Part shown: positions 7,359-16,516 of the stretch, piece after piece
Layout of the letters: each line of letters begins with the position of its first letter
How positions within the stretch are numbered: the stretch's first letter is position 1
From: Candidatus Rifleibacteriota bacterium
GTDB taxonomy: Bacteria; Muiribacteriota; Ozemobacteria; Ozemobacterales; Ozemobacteraceae
Assembly: GCA_015233155.1 (NCBI GenBank)
Contig: JADFYG010000056.1
Span: forward strand, 1-40,727
Reading direction: 5' to 3'
Length of the DNA: 40,727 nucleotides
Notes under the pieces: model-generated
The model's input: only the letters and a program-made list of their open reading frames with translations
Databases searched by the model: none
What the model was told of the DNA's origin: nothing
Position numbers and translations under genes: made by a program

Positions 7359-9305
7359 TCAGTCTTCCTCATATTTTTCACGCAAAGCCTGAATGACTGA
7401 TGGATCTGCCAGGGTAGTGGTATCACCAAGATTACGCTTTTCAGCAATATCCCGAAGCAGCCGCCTCATTATCTTTCCGCTTCTGGTTTTCGGCAGATCG
7501 GCGGAAAAGAAGATCTCCTTTGGTCGGGAAATAGGGCCGATTTTCCTGGCGACATGGCTTTTCAGTTCTTCGATTTTGTCCTGGGTTCCCTTTACGCCAA
7601 GTTTAAGAGTGACAAAAGCCACGATGGCCTGGCCCGTGATTTCATCTGAACGGCCGATGACTGCGGCTTCCGCCACATCATGGTGATCCACCAAAGCGCT
7701 CTCGACTTCAGTCGTGCTAAGGTTATGGCCACCAACAATCATGATGTCATCGACACGCCCCATGAGCCAGAGATAGCCGTCCTTATCACGTTTGCACCCG
7801 TCTCCCGTGAAATACATATTCTTGAATTTTGACCAATAAGTTTGCACATATCGATCGGGATTTCCCCAGACGGTCCGAAGCATTCCCGGCCATGGTTTTT
7901 TAATTACCAGGTATCCACCGCCCTCCTTCACCGTATTTCCTTCTTCATCGACGACATCTACTTCTATTCCAGGAAAAGCCTTGGTCGCACTACCCGGTTT
8001 GGTTGTCGTAATTCCTGGAAGAGGGGTGATCATGATATGCCCTGTTTCAGTCTGCCACCAGGTATCGACGATCGGAGTCTTTCCTCTTCCGATATTTTCG
8101 TGATACCACATCCAGGCCTCCGGGTTGATCGGCTCTCCGACGGTCCCCAGAAGGCGCAGTGAGGAAAGATCGTAGGAATTGATGTGCTCGACTCCCCACC
8201 GCATGAACGTACGTATGGCGGTTGGTGCCGTATAAAAAATAGAAACCCGGTATTTTTCAATGATCGACCAGAAGCGGTCGCGTTCTGGCCAGTCAGGAGC
8301 TCCCTCATACATCAGATTTGTGGAACCATTGCACAACGGACCATACACAAGATAAGAATGTCCTGTGACCCATCCGATATCCGCAGTGCACCAGTAAACG
8401 TCCTCTTCCTTGATATCGAATACCACTTTATGGGTAGTTCCAACTCCAACCATATATCCGCCCGTGGTGTGCACAATTCCTTTGGGTTTGCCGGTTGTTC
8501 CGGATGTGTACAGGATAAACAATGGATCTTCCGAATCCATGCGTTCAGGTTCGCACCAGGGGCTGGCCTCCTGCATCATACGATGCCACCAGAGATCCCG
8601 GCCCTCAACTGTGTGAAATTGCGCAGCCTCACCAATCCGACGGACAATGATGACTTTTTCCACGCACGGGCAGGATTTCAGAGCTTCATCGATATTGCGT
8701 TTGAGGGGAATGATGTTGCCCCTGCGAAATGCCCCATCAGAGCAAATTACAAGCTTGGACTGGGCGTCATTGATGCGATCGATCAGACTGTCTACGCTGA
8801 ATCCCCCAAAGATGACACTGTGAATTGCGCCGATCCTGGAGCAGGCGAGCATGGCAATCGGGAGTTCCGGAATCATGCCCATGTAAATGGTGACACGATC
8901 TCCCTTTTTTACTCCATGACTTTTCAGACAGTTGGCAAACTTGTTAACATCTCGATACAGATCAGCATAAGTGATAACCCGCTCTTCACCCGGCTCACCC
9001 TCCCAGATAAACGCCGCTTTATTCCGACGCCAGGATTTAATGTGTCGATCCAGGCAGTTGACTGAAAGGTTCGTCGTAGCCCCGACAAACCACTTTGCCC
9101 ATGGACAGTCCCACTCGAGAACCTTTTCCCACTTGCGGAACCACTGGAATTCCTGGGCATGGCCTTCCCAGAAGGACTCAATATTCTTTCCCCTGTTGAA
9201 AATATCGGAATTATTGGCGTTAGCCTGGTCTACAAATTCATTGGAAGGAGGAAAGTGGCGATTTTCATGCAGCAGATCTTCCAGAGGCTTATGGGAATCG
9301 GTCAT
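7359..9305 (-). CDS. acs: Acetyl-CoA synthetase (AMP-forming)
   Basis: This roughly 648-aa enzyme activates acetate to acetyl-CoA via acetyl-AMP in the cytoplasm. All family motifs are present: the P-loop-like YTSGTTGKPKGIVHTTGGY, WCTADIGWVTGHSYLVYGP, TWWQTETGHIM, the hinge region GRVDDIMIVGGHNLSTTEVE and the C-terminal catalytic-lysine motif PKTRSGKIMRRLLR. That lysine is the site acetylated by Pat-type enzymes in other bacteria. I take the start at 9305 because GTGAGGA lies upstream; a longer in-frame extension to 9344 lacks conserved sequence. Length matches the family (about 650 aa). A hemerythrin-like gene follows on the same strand. Confidence 0.97.
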   Translation of the reverse strand: MTDSHKPLEDLLHENRHFPPSNEFVDQANANNSDIFNRGKNIESFWEGHAQEFQWFRKWEKVLEWDCPWAKWFVGATTNLSVNCLDRHIKSWRRNKAAFIWEGEPGEERVITYADLYRDVNKFANCLKSHGVKKGDRVTIYMGMIPELPIAMLACSRIGAIHSVIFGGFSVDSLIDRINDAQSKLVICSDGAFRRGNIIPLKRNIDEALKSCPCVEKVIIVRRIGEAAQFHTVEGRDLWWHRMMQEASPWCEPERMDSEDPLFILYTSGTTGKPKGIVHTTGGYMVGVGTTHKVVFDIKEEDVYWCTADIGWVTGHSYLVYGPLCNGSTNLMYEGAPDWPERDRFWSIIEKYRVSIFYTAPTAIRTFMRWGVEHINSYDLSSLRLLGTVGEPINPEAWMWYHENIGRGKTPIVDTWWQTETGHIMITPLPGITTTKPGSATKAFPGIEVDVVDEEGNTVKEGGGYLVIKKPWPGMLRTVWGNPDRYVQTYWSKFKNMYFTGDGCKRDKDGYLWLMGRVDDIMIVGGHNLSTTEVESALVDHHDVAEAAVIGRSDEITGQAIVAFVTLKLGVKGTQDKIEELKSHVARKIGPISRPKEIFFSADLPKTRSGKIMRRLLRDIAEKRNLGDTTTLADPSVIQALREKYEED

Positions 9306-9772
9306 CGGTGAGTCCTCACTTTGGCATTTGATAGGGATATACACGATGGTTTAAGACATTTAAGATCATAATTTTCGGCACAACTACTGAAGAAAATTAA
9401 TTGAGATTATACCTGGCACACATTATACGTGCGCGCTACCAGCCAACCATAATGGACGCCCCTGCGTCAGACCGGTTCAAGAACTTTTACGAGTGGCATT
9501 ATAACATGCTCCAATTGCAGATTGAAAGTATATATATACCTGAATCCACTCTTTTTGAGTATACTTTTGGAGAAAATGTCGACAATAATAACTACTACCC
9601 AAAATCGGAGGGATGTTTATGCCAAGGTGTGTGAAGTATTTTGCCGAAGTTACTATACGATCAACAAAATCGGCAGATAAGAATAGCGATTTCCGGATGA
9701 AAAATAGTCAAACTGGCCGCCAGGAGTCAGTTTTTTGTAAGAAGAGCAAGCAAGGAGTCTGTTGTAACAGTC
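9306..9772. other. Intergenic region between acs and a divergent secreted-protein gene
   Basis: It should contain the divergent promoters of acs (minus) and of the gene at 9773 (plus). The acs-proximal part (about 9329-9376) resembles 11481-11530, see the acs-remnant entry. No gene is supported here. Confidence 0.5.
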
Positions 9773-10645
9773 ATGAATAAGAAGAGTCCCCAGTGTTTTC
9801 CCATGAGCAAGTGGCAAAAGCTGTTAACTGTCCTCGCCGTCATGATCACTTCAATTGCTTTCGGGTTCACCGTCGATGAGATCCGGCAGCTTCAACAAAT
9901 GGGTTTTTCAAATCAACAGATAATGGAGCTTCAAAAAAACCATACAGGAACATCCGTTGCGGCAGTTGGATGCGATTTGGGAAGCACTGCTTCAGCGGCA
10001 AGCGCTGCCTCGCCGATGCAGCAATTTCGGGAACGAGGAACCGGCCTGCTGGTGATCTGCTTCAGCAAGGAGTGGGTCCAACGTGGCCCGGGGTTCCTTT
10101 ATTTCGATCGAAAGGCCGCTGACGGAAAGTGGATTCCCATGGGACAGGCAAGGGTGCTGGACTACACCGGGACCGGTGAGTTCGGACCTCCATTGATCGA
10201 ACATATCAGTAAAGTCGTGAAGAGAGAAAAACATGAAGAGAAAGAACACAAGAAGGATGGTCACGCAACAAAAGACGAAAAGAAAGACGGGCATGCTCCC
10301 ATAGTCGAAAGAGAGATAATTCGCGAAGAAACCATCATACATCCGCGTGAACTCATAACTTCGCGATACTATGTGGAGTTTGAACTTTCTCCGGGGCAAT
10401 ATGAATTACAAGCCGAGCGCTTGTTCTTCACCGGTGACAACGAAGAAAGTGGTCTGATAAAAGTGAGACGTCACCGAAATATCAAGGGCGTTCCCATTAC
10501 CGCCGGGAACGTGACGATCCTCTCATATCAATGGAACGAAAACGAAAAATTCGGACTGGATCATCCCGTCTCTCAACGGCACAAGAATTGGGTGGACTCT
10601 ATAGCCGCAAAATTCGGTGCCCTTATTGCCGATGTTAAAATGTGA
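9773..10645 (+). CDS. Secreted hypothetical protein with a short UBA/SHOCT-like helix and a His/Lys-rich segment
   Basis: This 290-aa protein begins with a signal-peptide-like segment (LLTVLAVMITSIAFGF). A short helical motif follows, TVDEIRQLQQMGFSNQQIMEL, which resembles the small helical hairpins (SHOCT/UBA-type) seen after signal peptides. Residues about 145-180 are very rich in Lys, Glu and His (KHEEKEHKKDG, KDEKKDGH), possibly metal-binding or a flexible linker. The remaining C-terminal part looks beta-rich. An internal ATG 12 codons in is an alternative start, because no ribosome binding site is well spaced for either. No family recognised. Confidence 0.75.
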   Translation: MNKKSPQCFPMSKWQKLLTVLAVMITSIAFGFTVDEIRQLQQMGFSNQQIMELQKNHTGTSVAAVGCDLGSTASAASAASPMQQFRERGTGLLVICFSKEWVQRGPGFLYFDRKAADGKWIPMGQARVLDYTGTGEFGPPLIEHISKVVKREKHEEKEHKKDGHATKDEKKDGHAPIVEREIIREETIIHPRELITSRYYVEFELSPGQYELQAERLFFTGDNEESGLIKVRRHRNIKGVPITAGNVTILSYQWNENEKFGLDHPVSQRHKNWVDSIAAKFGALIADVKM

Positions 10646-10673
10646 TCATGGGAAAATACCATTACCCTTCATT

Positions 10674-11354
10674 TCAGATCCGTTTTCCGGAAGAAAGAAT
10701 GGCTCCCAGGGCGATTGACAAAAGAGAAGCCATCAGAACCCGATACTCGGGTGGAAGAAGGAAGGTGACGGTATGAGCAGGAATCCAGAAGAACGGAATG
10801 GTCTTGAGAAGAACGAATCCGTAAAAATGATTCCAGTCGATCGCAGCGAATGCAGCGACAGAGGATATTGTGCGAAGTTCGATCATTGAATCGGTAATGC
10901 GATGAATAGCCATGAAGGTGGGGGCGAAAATCATATTCATGAGGCTGCTCGTGTAGAAAGCCACTAAAATCTGAAGATAGAACCCATTGATTCCGAAGGA
11001 AGGAAGCAAGCCTCCGGCCACGACGGCATTGGTTCCCTTGTCGAAAACAGGGAATACAAGAGTGAATGAGATACCAAACATTCCCCAGATAAATGCTCGA
11101 AGTAACATTCCATAAGGCAGTTTCCAGATTCCATGGGAAAGTCTTATAGCAAGCAGCTCTCCCATGGAGGCTAAAATGGCAACTTTTGCGAATCCCATGA
11201 AAAACGGAGCGGTTTTTGTAGCCCCGGTAAAGGCCTCACGCCCAGGCGGCCACAGAAGAAAACAGCAGAAGGCAGCCAGACTGGCTCCCCAGATGAAGTC
11301 GAGTGAACGCTGAAAATCGTTTTGATTGGTTTGATTCACGCGCACATTGTACAA
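10674..11354 (-). CDS. Integral membrane protein with an Mpv17/PMP22-like C-terminal motif
   Basis: This 226-aa protein has about five to six hydrophobic segments. Its last 50 residues contain FFWIPAHTVTFLLPPEYRVL, followed by a final transmembrane stretch. That matches in outline the W-x-P-x-x-T-F-x-x-P-x-x-x-R pattern of the Mpv17/PMP22 channel-like family, mostly known from eukaryotes with some bacterial relatives. The similarity is by eye and could be convergent. It lies tail-to-tail with the secreted protein gene (28-base gap) and divergent from the hydrolase gene at 11549. No function is inferred. Confidence 0.7.
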   Translation of the reverse strand: MYNVRVNQTNQNDFQRSLDFIWGASLAAFCCFLLWPPGREAFTGATKTAPFFMGFAKVAILASMGELLAIRLSHGIWKLPYGMLLRAFIWGMFGISFTLVFPVFDKGTNAVVAGGLLPSFGINGFYLQILVAFYTSSLMNMIFAPTFMAIHRITDSMIELRTISSVAAFAAIDWNHFYGFVLLKTIPFFWIPAHTVTFLLPPEYRVLMASLLSIALGAILSSGKRI

Positions 11355-11405
11355 ATGAAGACAGAATATTTCAAGGCATCTTCAATATAATACCAATCTC
11401 AGCCA

Positions 11406-11530
11406 ATTCACCATTCTTTCCCAGTTCGAAAATGCCAGAATTATAGGCGTTAGCTTAATCTATTAGTTCATAGGAAGCATTGATCCGCGGAATATACAAT
11501 GGTATCTTTAAATCGTATATGTAAATTTTC
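11406..11530 (-). pseudogene. Decayed duplicate of the acs 5' end and leader
   Basis: Bases 11406-11477 align without gaps to 9176-9247 inside acs (codons about 20-43), with roughly 72% identical positions by eye, for example the shared run GGCGTTAGC. After an 81-base gap relative to acs, 11481-11530 resembles the acs leader at 9329-9376. The frame is interrupted by stops, so this is a dead remnant of a second acs copy or of a local duplication. Confidence 0.65.
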
Positions 11531-11548
11531 ATCATAAAGGATGCCGAT

Positions 11549-12514
11549 ATGCCACAACTCTTTTATGTGTGCTGCTTTTTCCTGACGCTGAATCTGCAAC
11601 AGGTATTCGCCACGGAATTGAATGAGACTGAGCAAAAGGTGGATGACCCGAAACTCGCAGTGCATCAGGTAATCCCTTCTGAGACCGACCCTGCAATAAA
11701 TACTTTCACCGGGAATGGGTTCAGACATTGGACTTATTATAACGCTTCCGTTCCTCAGAAGAACGAGTTGGTCGTTTTCCTGCCAGGGACCGGTGGAAAA
11801 GGCAAGGGATCAGTTGAATTCAATAAAGTAGCTGCCAACGATGGTTTTCATATGATAGCGCTTGCTTATCCCAGCGATGTCAGCATTTCACATTTCAAAC
11901 ATCTCGACGATCCGGATGCATTTGCCAAGGCCAGAGAGAATATCATCTCCGGAAAAGTCCAGTTTGGAAATCTGGGAGTGAACGAAGCCAACTCAATCGA
12001 TAACCGGTTGTTGAAACTGCTGCAATATCTCTCGATTCATTTTCCCACGGAACATTGGGAGCAATATTTGATGAACAACAAATCCATATACTGGGAAAAA
12101 ATCATTCTGACAGGACAGTCCCAGGGTGGCGGCCACGCCCTTTTCATGGCAATGAAAAACAAGGCTGCCAGGGTGATCATGTTTGGCTCGCCAAAAGATT
12201 TCGATGCTCGTCGCAAACGGCCGGCCCAATGGTATTCAAATTTGAGTGCCACCCCTCTCAATCGATTTTTCAGTTTTGTCCATAGCGCAGATGAAGGCCA
12301 TGGCTGCACATATCAACAACAGTTGCAAAACTATCGGGCCCTGCAATTGATGCCTATGTACAAGGTTATTGATGTCGACCACAATTCAGCTCCCTATGGA
12401 CATTCGCGATTGCTCACGAGCACGATTCATAGAGATGCCCCTCATGTCAGCGTGATCGATAATGTGGATTACCAGGGCGTCTGGAAATATCTGCTGAACG
12501 AACCTGTCAAATAA
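11549..12514 (+). CDS. Secreted serine hydrolase (BPSS1187-like alpha/beta hydrolase)
   Basis: This 321-aa protein has a cleavable-looking signal peptide (LFYVCCFFLTLNLQQVFA). The mature part has an alpha/beta-hydrolase layout: VVFLPGTGGKGKG, then the nucleophile elbow TGQSQGGGHA with Ser191, and a late APHVSVID segment that probably supplies the catalytic histidine. The pattern resembles the BPSS1187 family of secreted hydrolases, whose substrates are poorly known. It is monocistronic and starts just downstream of the acs remnant, which may have provided its upstream region. Esterase or lipase activity is possible but unproven. Confidence 0.8.
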   Translation: MPQLFYVCCFFLTLNLQQVFATELNETEQKVDDPKLAVHQVIPSETDPAINTFTGNGFRHWTYYNASVPQKNELVVFLPGTGGKGKGSVEFNKVAANDGFHMIALAYPSDVSISHFKHLDDPDAFAKARENIISGKVQFGNLGVNEANSIDNRLLKLLQYLSIHFPTEHWEQYLMNNKSIYWEKIILTGQSQGGGHALFMAMKNKAARVIMFGSPKDFDARRKRPAQWYSNLSATPLNRFFSFVHSADEGHGCTYQQQLQNYRALQLMPMYKVIDVDHNSAPYGHSRLLTSTIHRDAPHVSVIDNVDYQGVWKYLLNEPVK

Positions 12515-12898
12515 GTAGGAGCCACAAGTGATTATTGAAAGAGGGAACTCACTAATAGACAATATCTCTGAAGCAGGAATCAACATATCTTAACATTTCT
12601 TAATACAGCTGAAATCAGTGCAAACTGCGAATAAACTCAAGAAAATATCAATGAATCCCGATATTCAGCAGTCGGATAAATTCATTTAAAACCAAGAAAT
12701 GGTCTATATTTCCGCCCAATATGATGGAGATATGTCAATGACGTTTTCGGCACATTCTGCTGTCTTTCGCAGTATTGCGCTGTTAAAAAGAAATCAGACA
12801 AGGTTCTTTTTCTTTATATCAGGCTTGTGGTATAAAGTGCGAACTATTCTACTGCTCTCACAAGGCTGATATCGGCATACTGAAATGATCAAATATCA
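12515..12898. other. Intergenic region before the seven-gene cluster
   Basis: This AT-rich stretch has no supported gene. It likely holds the cluster promoter: a TATAAAGT sequence near 12830 is a possible -10 box, but no convincing -35 or operator is seen. Confidence 0.45.
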
Positions 12899-13582
12899 AT
12901 GGCTCAACGAATGCTCGTGAAAGCATGCGATCTCGTTATTATTTCTGACTTTGACGGAACTATTGCCGAGTGCGATACGACCGATCTTCTCTTATCTCGT
13001 TTTGCCAGCCCGTCATGGCATGAAATTGAGCATCGCTGGGAGGTCGGAGAAATTGGTTCCGCTGAATGCATGCGCCAGCAGATCGCTCTTATTATGGCTA
13101 CAGAGGATGATTTAAAAAAGACCCTGGACACCGTTCGCCTGGATGCGGGGTTTGCTGATTTTGCTGAAATCTGCCGTCAATCTGATATTCCACTTATGAT
13201 CGTCAGTGACGGTCTTGATGCATCAATAAAGTATCTGCTTGAAAAAAATCATTTGTCGAATCTTCCGATAACCGCCAACAGGCTTATATGCAACGAAAAT
13301 TCATCGTTTCGACTTGAAACACCCCATGAAATCAAAAACTGTCGCGTTCTTGCAGGGGTTTGTAAGTGCAATGTCATCCGCAATTTCATTAAAACGCATG
13401 ACCGAACCCGAGTCATCTTCATCGGTGACGGCCGATCTGACTTTTGCGCAGCAGGAATTGCCGATATGGTTCTTGCAAAAGCCTCTTTACTGGAGTACTG
13501 TCGCAAGAACAGTATTCCACATCTTCCAATTAACGATTTTGTCGATGCAAAACGTGAACTGATGGACATTCTTAAATTTTGA
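12899..13582 (+). CDS. HAD-family phosphatase (MtnX/phosphoserine-phosphatase-like)
   Basis: This 227-aa cytoplasmic HAD-superfamily phosphatase has motif I SDFDGTIAECDTTD with nucleophile Asp17 and general acid Asp19. Motif II is VSDG, and motif IV is FIGDGRSDFCAA. An alpha-helical cap between motifs I and II makes it subfamily IB, as in SerB and MtnX. A methionine-salvage role is not supported because no other mtn genes are nearby. In this cluster it more likely removes phosphate from an intermediate before or after the aminotransferase step. It is the first gene of the cluster, and its stop precedes the next ATG by 23 bases. No clear ribosome binding site is seen. Confidence 0.85.
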   Translation: MAQRMLVKACDLVIISDFDGTIAECDTTDLLLSRFASPSWHEIEHRWEVGEIGSAECMRQQIALIMATEDDLKKTLDTVRLDAGFADFAEICRQSDIPLMIVSDGLDASIKYLLEKNHLSNLPITANRLICNENSSFRLETPHEIKNCRVLAGVCKCNVIRNFIKTHDRTRVIFIGDGRSDFCAAGIADMVLAKASLLEYCRKNSIPHLPINDFVDAKRELMDILKF

Positions 13583-13605
13583 CTTCCCCGGCCCGGAGAA
13601 AAAAT

Positions 13606-15042
13606 ATGCCATTAAAACCTTCTTCCCAGACTGATTCAAATCCATTCCCGAACTATTTTTCGTCCGAAATGACCGAGTCCGATCTTCGCGCGCTTGAGCG
13701 CGAATACTGTTCGTTCGGCGATACGGTTCATTACCTGGAGAGCCCAAAGATTTTTTCGCATTGTGAAGGCTCTTTTCTGTTCGATACTGATGAAAAGCCA
13801 TTTTTAGATTTGCAGATGTGGTATTCGGCGGTGAATTTCGGGTATGCGAACCCTCGTATAAATGCGGCTCTCGCTCAGCAGATGGGACGACTTCCCCAGG
13901 TTGCGTCCCAGTATCTTCACCGCGAGAAAATAGAACTGGCTGCAAGACTTGGCCGCTATTGCGAAGACTGCTTCGGCATGAAGGGTCGCGTTCATTTCAA
14001 TGTTGGCGGAAGCCAGGCGGTTGAGGATGCGTTGAAACTGGTTCGCAACTCTACACACGGAAAAAGCCTTATGTTCGCATTTGAAGGCGGGTATCACGGC
14101 CGCACACTGGGCGCTTCAGCGATAACCTCAAGTTACCGATATCGCCGCCGGTTCGGACATTTTTCCGATCGCGCTCAATTCATTCCGTTTCCCTACTGCT
14201 TTCGCTGTCCCTTTAAACAAAAACGAGATGAATGCGATCTTTACTGTCTGAAGCAATTTGAGCGCCTGTTCGACAGCGAATATTACGGTGTCTGGGATCC
14301 CAAGGCGGGCGAGGCCGAATATGCCGCATTCTTTGTCGAAATGATTCAAGGCACAGGCGGTTACGTCATTCCGCCGGCAGGTTATTTTGAACAGCTTCAA
14401 AAGATTCTCAAGGCCAGAAAAATACTCCTGGTTGATGATGAAATTCAGATGGGTATCTATCGCACAGGAAAATTCTGGGCCGCCGAACATTTTGGAGTTA
14501 AACCGGACATCATTGTTTTTGGGAAGGCTCTGACCAACGGAATGAATCCGCTTTCAGCCATCTGGGCGCGTGAAGAGCTTATCCAGCCATCAGTTTTTCC
14601 TCCAGGCTCGACGCACTCGACATTCGCCTCTAATCCACTTGGAACAGCAGCGGCCCTTGAGGTGATAAAGATTGTATCTGAAGAAAACTTCCACGCCCAG
14701 GTCAAGGCTCGTGGCGAGCTTTTCCTTCAAGGCCTTCGCGAACTGAAAAAACAGTTCCCGATCATAGGTGATGTAGATGGCCTCGGACTGGCTCTGCGTA
14801 TCGAAATTTGTCAGGAAGACGGCTTCACCCCGGACAAAGCAATGACCGATCGGCTTGTAGACGAAGCCATGCTTGGTAATTTTGATGTGGATGGCAAAAA
14901 GTTCGGACTCATCCTCGATATTGGAGGATATTTCAAAAACGTGGTAACCCTGGCTCCATCGTTAATGATCTCAAACCAGGAAATTGAACTTGCCATAAGT
15001 CTTCTCGGCCAGGCTTTCCAGCGCATTTCCAGGAAGAAATAG
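13606..15042 (+). CDS. Class III PLP-dependent aminotransferase
   Basis: This 478-aa fold-type I aminotransferase carries FNVGGSQAVEDALKLVRN (cofactor phosphate binding), GGYHGRTLGASA, VDDEIQMGIYRTGKFWA with the PLP-contacting Asp, and the Schiff-base lysine Lys307 in FGKALTNGMNPLSA. The family includes ornithine, GABA, putrescine and acetylornithine aminotransferases. A cysteine-rich insert, PYCFRCPFKQKRDECDLYC, is also present, as in some GABA-aminotransferase-like members. The ATG at 13606 has GGAG seven bases upstream and is preferred to an upstream TTG. A terminal amine donor such as ornithine or a diamine is plausible next to the arginase-like gene, but the substrate is unknown. Confidence 0.88.
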   Translation: MPLKPSSQTDSNPFPNYFSSEMTESDLRALEREYCSFGDTVHYLESPKIFSHCEGSFLFDTDEKPFLDLQMWYSAVNFGYANPRINAALAQQMGRLPQVASQYLHREKIELAARLGRYCEDCFGMKGRVHFNVGGSQAVEDALKLVRNSTHGKSLMFAFEGGYHGRTLGASAITSSYRYRRRFGHFSDRAQFIPFPYCFRCPFKQKRDECDLYCLKQFERLFDSEYYGVWDPKAGEAEYAAFFVEMIQGTGGYVIPPAGYFEQLQKILKARKILLVDDEIQMGIYRTGKFWAAEHFGVKPDIIVFGKALTNGMNPLSAIWAREELIQPSVFPPGSTHSTFASNPLGTAAALEVIKIVSEENFHAQVKARGELFLQGLRELKKQFPIIGDVDGLGLALRIEICQEDGFTPDKAMTDRLVDEAMLGNFDVDGKKFGLILDIGGYFKNVVTLAPSLMISNQEIELAISLLGQAFQRISRKK

Positions 15043-15050
15043 CGATATCC

Positions 15051-16076
15051 GTGCGACTCCGTCTTCTTCACCTGGACGACTCCTTGCAGCGTATGCCCGA
15101 TTTTTGCGCCCTGATGGTTGCAGAAGAGGCTGCTGAATGGCCGTATGAAGCGGAAGGAGCCGCCGTAAGGTTGTGGGCAGCTTCCGGTGCCTGGAATGCT
15201 TTTCGCGAGCGTCTTGAGGTTATTCTTGACGGTGATCCTGACGAAAAAAATGAAAACACACCCGTTACTTTTTTCGGATCCGGTGATTTTCATCATGTGA
15301 CCTCTCTTTTATTGAACGATGCCCTGAAGAAGCGTTCGAGTCGGGTAACGGTGTTTCATTTTGATAATCATCCGGACTGGGTCACCTTTAAAGAGGGTAT
15401 TCACTGCGGCTCCTGGGTGAATGACGTTCTCCTTCACCCACTCGTGGACCGTGTTGTCACGATCGGTCCCGCGACATCCGATCTCGCCTTTCCCGAATGG
15501 AAGGGAGCCAATCTCGCAGCCGTCTGCAAAGGATCGCACGAGGTTTTTGCATATAATCACCCGCCATCGCTGGTTTGGGGGAATTATCATCGAACCGCCT
15601 GTTTTGTTCAGCGCGGACATCGACTGATCTGGCGAACCGTTGAGAGATACGTAAAAAACAGTTTATCGAACTCCACCGGAGCGAACACCCAAAGAGAAAC
15701 AACCTCTTCAAGGCTCAGGAAGTTGCTTGAAGAGAGGCTCGCGGCAATCTCTACGGACGATGTGTATTTGACCATTGACAAGGATGTTCTTTGTCCCGAC
15801 GATGCCGTTACAAACTGGGAGCCTGGAAAAATGCCGCTTGATGAGCTTATCGCGAGTTTGCGCATAATAAGAACTCACAAAAATATTATAGGAATCGATG
15901 TTTCCGGTGAATTTTCCCCGAGTCGTTTCTCCGGTCCGTCTGTTGAATGCTTTTGGAAAAGGTTTGAATCATGGGTGGATCAACCATGGTTTACTCCCTC
16001 TGCTGAGATTGCATGCAGTCGAAATACGCGCACGAATATCGCCCTGCTGGACTGTTTCCGGGAAATTCTGACGTGA
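15051..16076 (+). CDS. Arginase/agmatinase-superfamily (ureohydrolase) protein, divergent
   Basis: This 341-aa protein has the metal-ligand framework of ureohydrolases: GSGDFHH (His81/His82 in place of GGDHS), FDNHPDW with Asp105, His107 and Asp109 (the DAHxD motif), IDKDVLCPDD with Asp243 and Asp245, and GIDVSGEFSP with Glu287. All di-manganese ligands therefore appear intact, suggesting an active hydrolase of a guanidino or amidino group. The substrate loops differ from arginase, agmatinase and formimidoylglutamase, for example DDAVTNWEPG after the second metal motif. It starts with GTG eight bases after the aminotransferase stop and overlaps the next gene by GTGA, so it is co-translated with both. 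Confidence 0.82.
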   Translation: MRLRLLHLDDSLQRMPDFCALMVAEEAAEWPYEAEGAAVRLWAASGAWNAFRERLEVILDGDPDEKNENTPVTFFGSGDFHHVTSLLLNDALKKRSSRVTVFHFDNHPDWVTFKEGIHCGSWVNDVLLHPLVDRVVTIGPATSDLAFPEWKGANLAAVCKGSHEVFAYNHPPSLVWGNYHRTACFVQRGHRLIWRTVERYVKNSLSNSTGANTQRETTSSRLRKLLEERLAAISTDDVYLTIDKDVLCPDDAVTNWEPGKMPLDELIASLRIIRTHKNIIGIDVSGEFSPSRFSGPSVECFWKRFESWVDQPWFTPSAEIACSRNTRTNIALLDCFREILT

Positions 16077-16507
16077 CTCCAACTTTATTATTACTATTTT
16101 GCCTGTCGCTATGTTGCGATGTCACTCGCCAGATGTGCTTCAAATTTGGCGCGGACGACAATGACGAACACGATAATAGTTGCCGGGATGATACGGAACT
16201 CGTGCAGGCGCAAGGCTTTCAGCGTTTTTCGAACTTGTTTGCCCGTCTTGCAGAGCATCTCAAAGGCGTATTTTCTTCCCGTTTCATCTGGTTGGGCATG
16301 GCTATATGTGTTATTGAAATCATTCTCTGGCTGCTCATTCTTGCAATCGCACCTCTCAATGTGGCTTATCCCATAATGAGTCTGGACTTTTGTTTTGTTC
16401 TTCTTGCAGGTCGTTTTATTTTCGGCGAGAATGTTTCAATGCGGCGATGGATCGGAGCACTTTTCATAACAATCGGAGTTGTGCTTGTGGGAACATCTGG
16501 CTTATAA
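16073..16507 (+). CDS. SMR/EamA-type half-transporter (first of two)
   Basis: This 144-aa protein has four hydrophobic segments in the small-multidrug-resistance/EamA layout. The signature YPIMSLDFCFVLLAGRFIFG followed by RRWIGALFITIGVVLVG matches EmrE, MdtI/J and ArnE/F-type proteins. I take the GTG at 16073, which overlaps the previous stop in GTGA. A hydrophilic loop of about 30 residues between the first two membrane helices is longer than in EmrE. Together with the similar protein at 18545 it could form a heterodimer like MdtIJ (spermidine) or ArnEF (lipid-linked aminosugar). Direction and cargo are inferred. Confidence 0.75.
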   Translation: MTPTLLLLFCLSLCCDVTRQMCFKFGADDNDEHDNSCRDDTELVQAQGFQRFSNLFARLAEHLKGVFSSRFIWLGMAICVIEIILWLLILAIAPLNVAYPIMSLDFCFVLLAGRFIFGENVSMRRWIGALFITIGVVLVGTSGL

Positions 16508-16516
16508 AGTGAGATC

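Noticed and set aside
8184..9065. Long plus-strand open frame opposite acs
   Set aside because: Acs motifs cover the whole region on the minus strand; the plus frame has no recognisable protein pattern.
12515..12898. Possible small RNA or CRISPR-like repeats in the gap before the cluster
   Set aside because: No regularly spaced repeats and no stem followed by a T-run were found. No CRISPR array is visible anywhere in the window.
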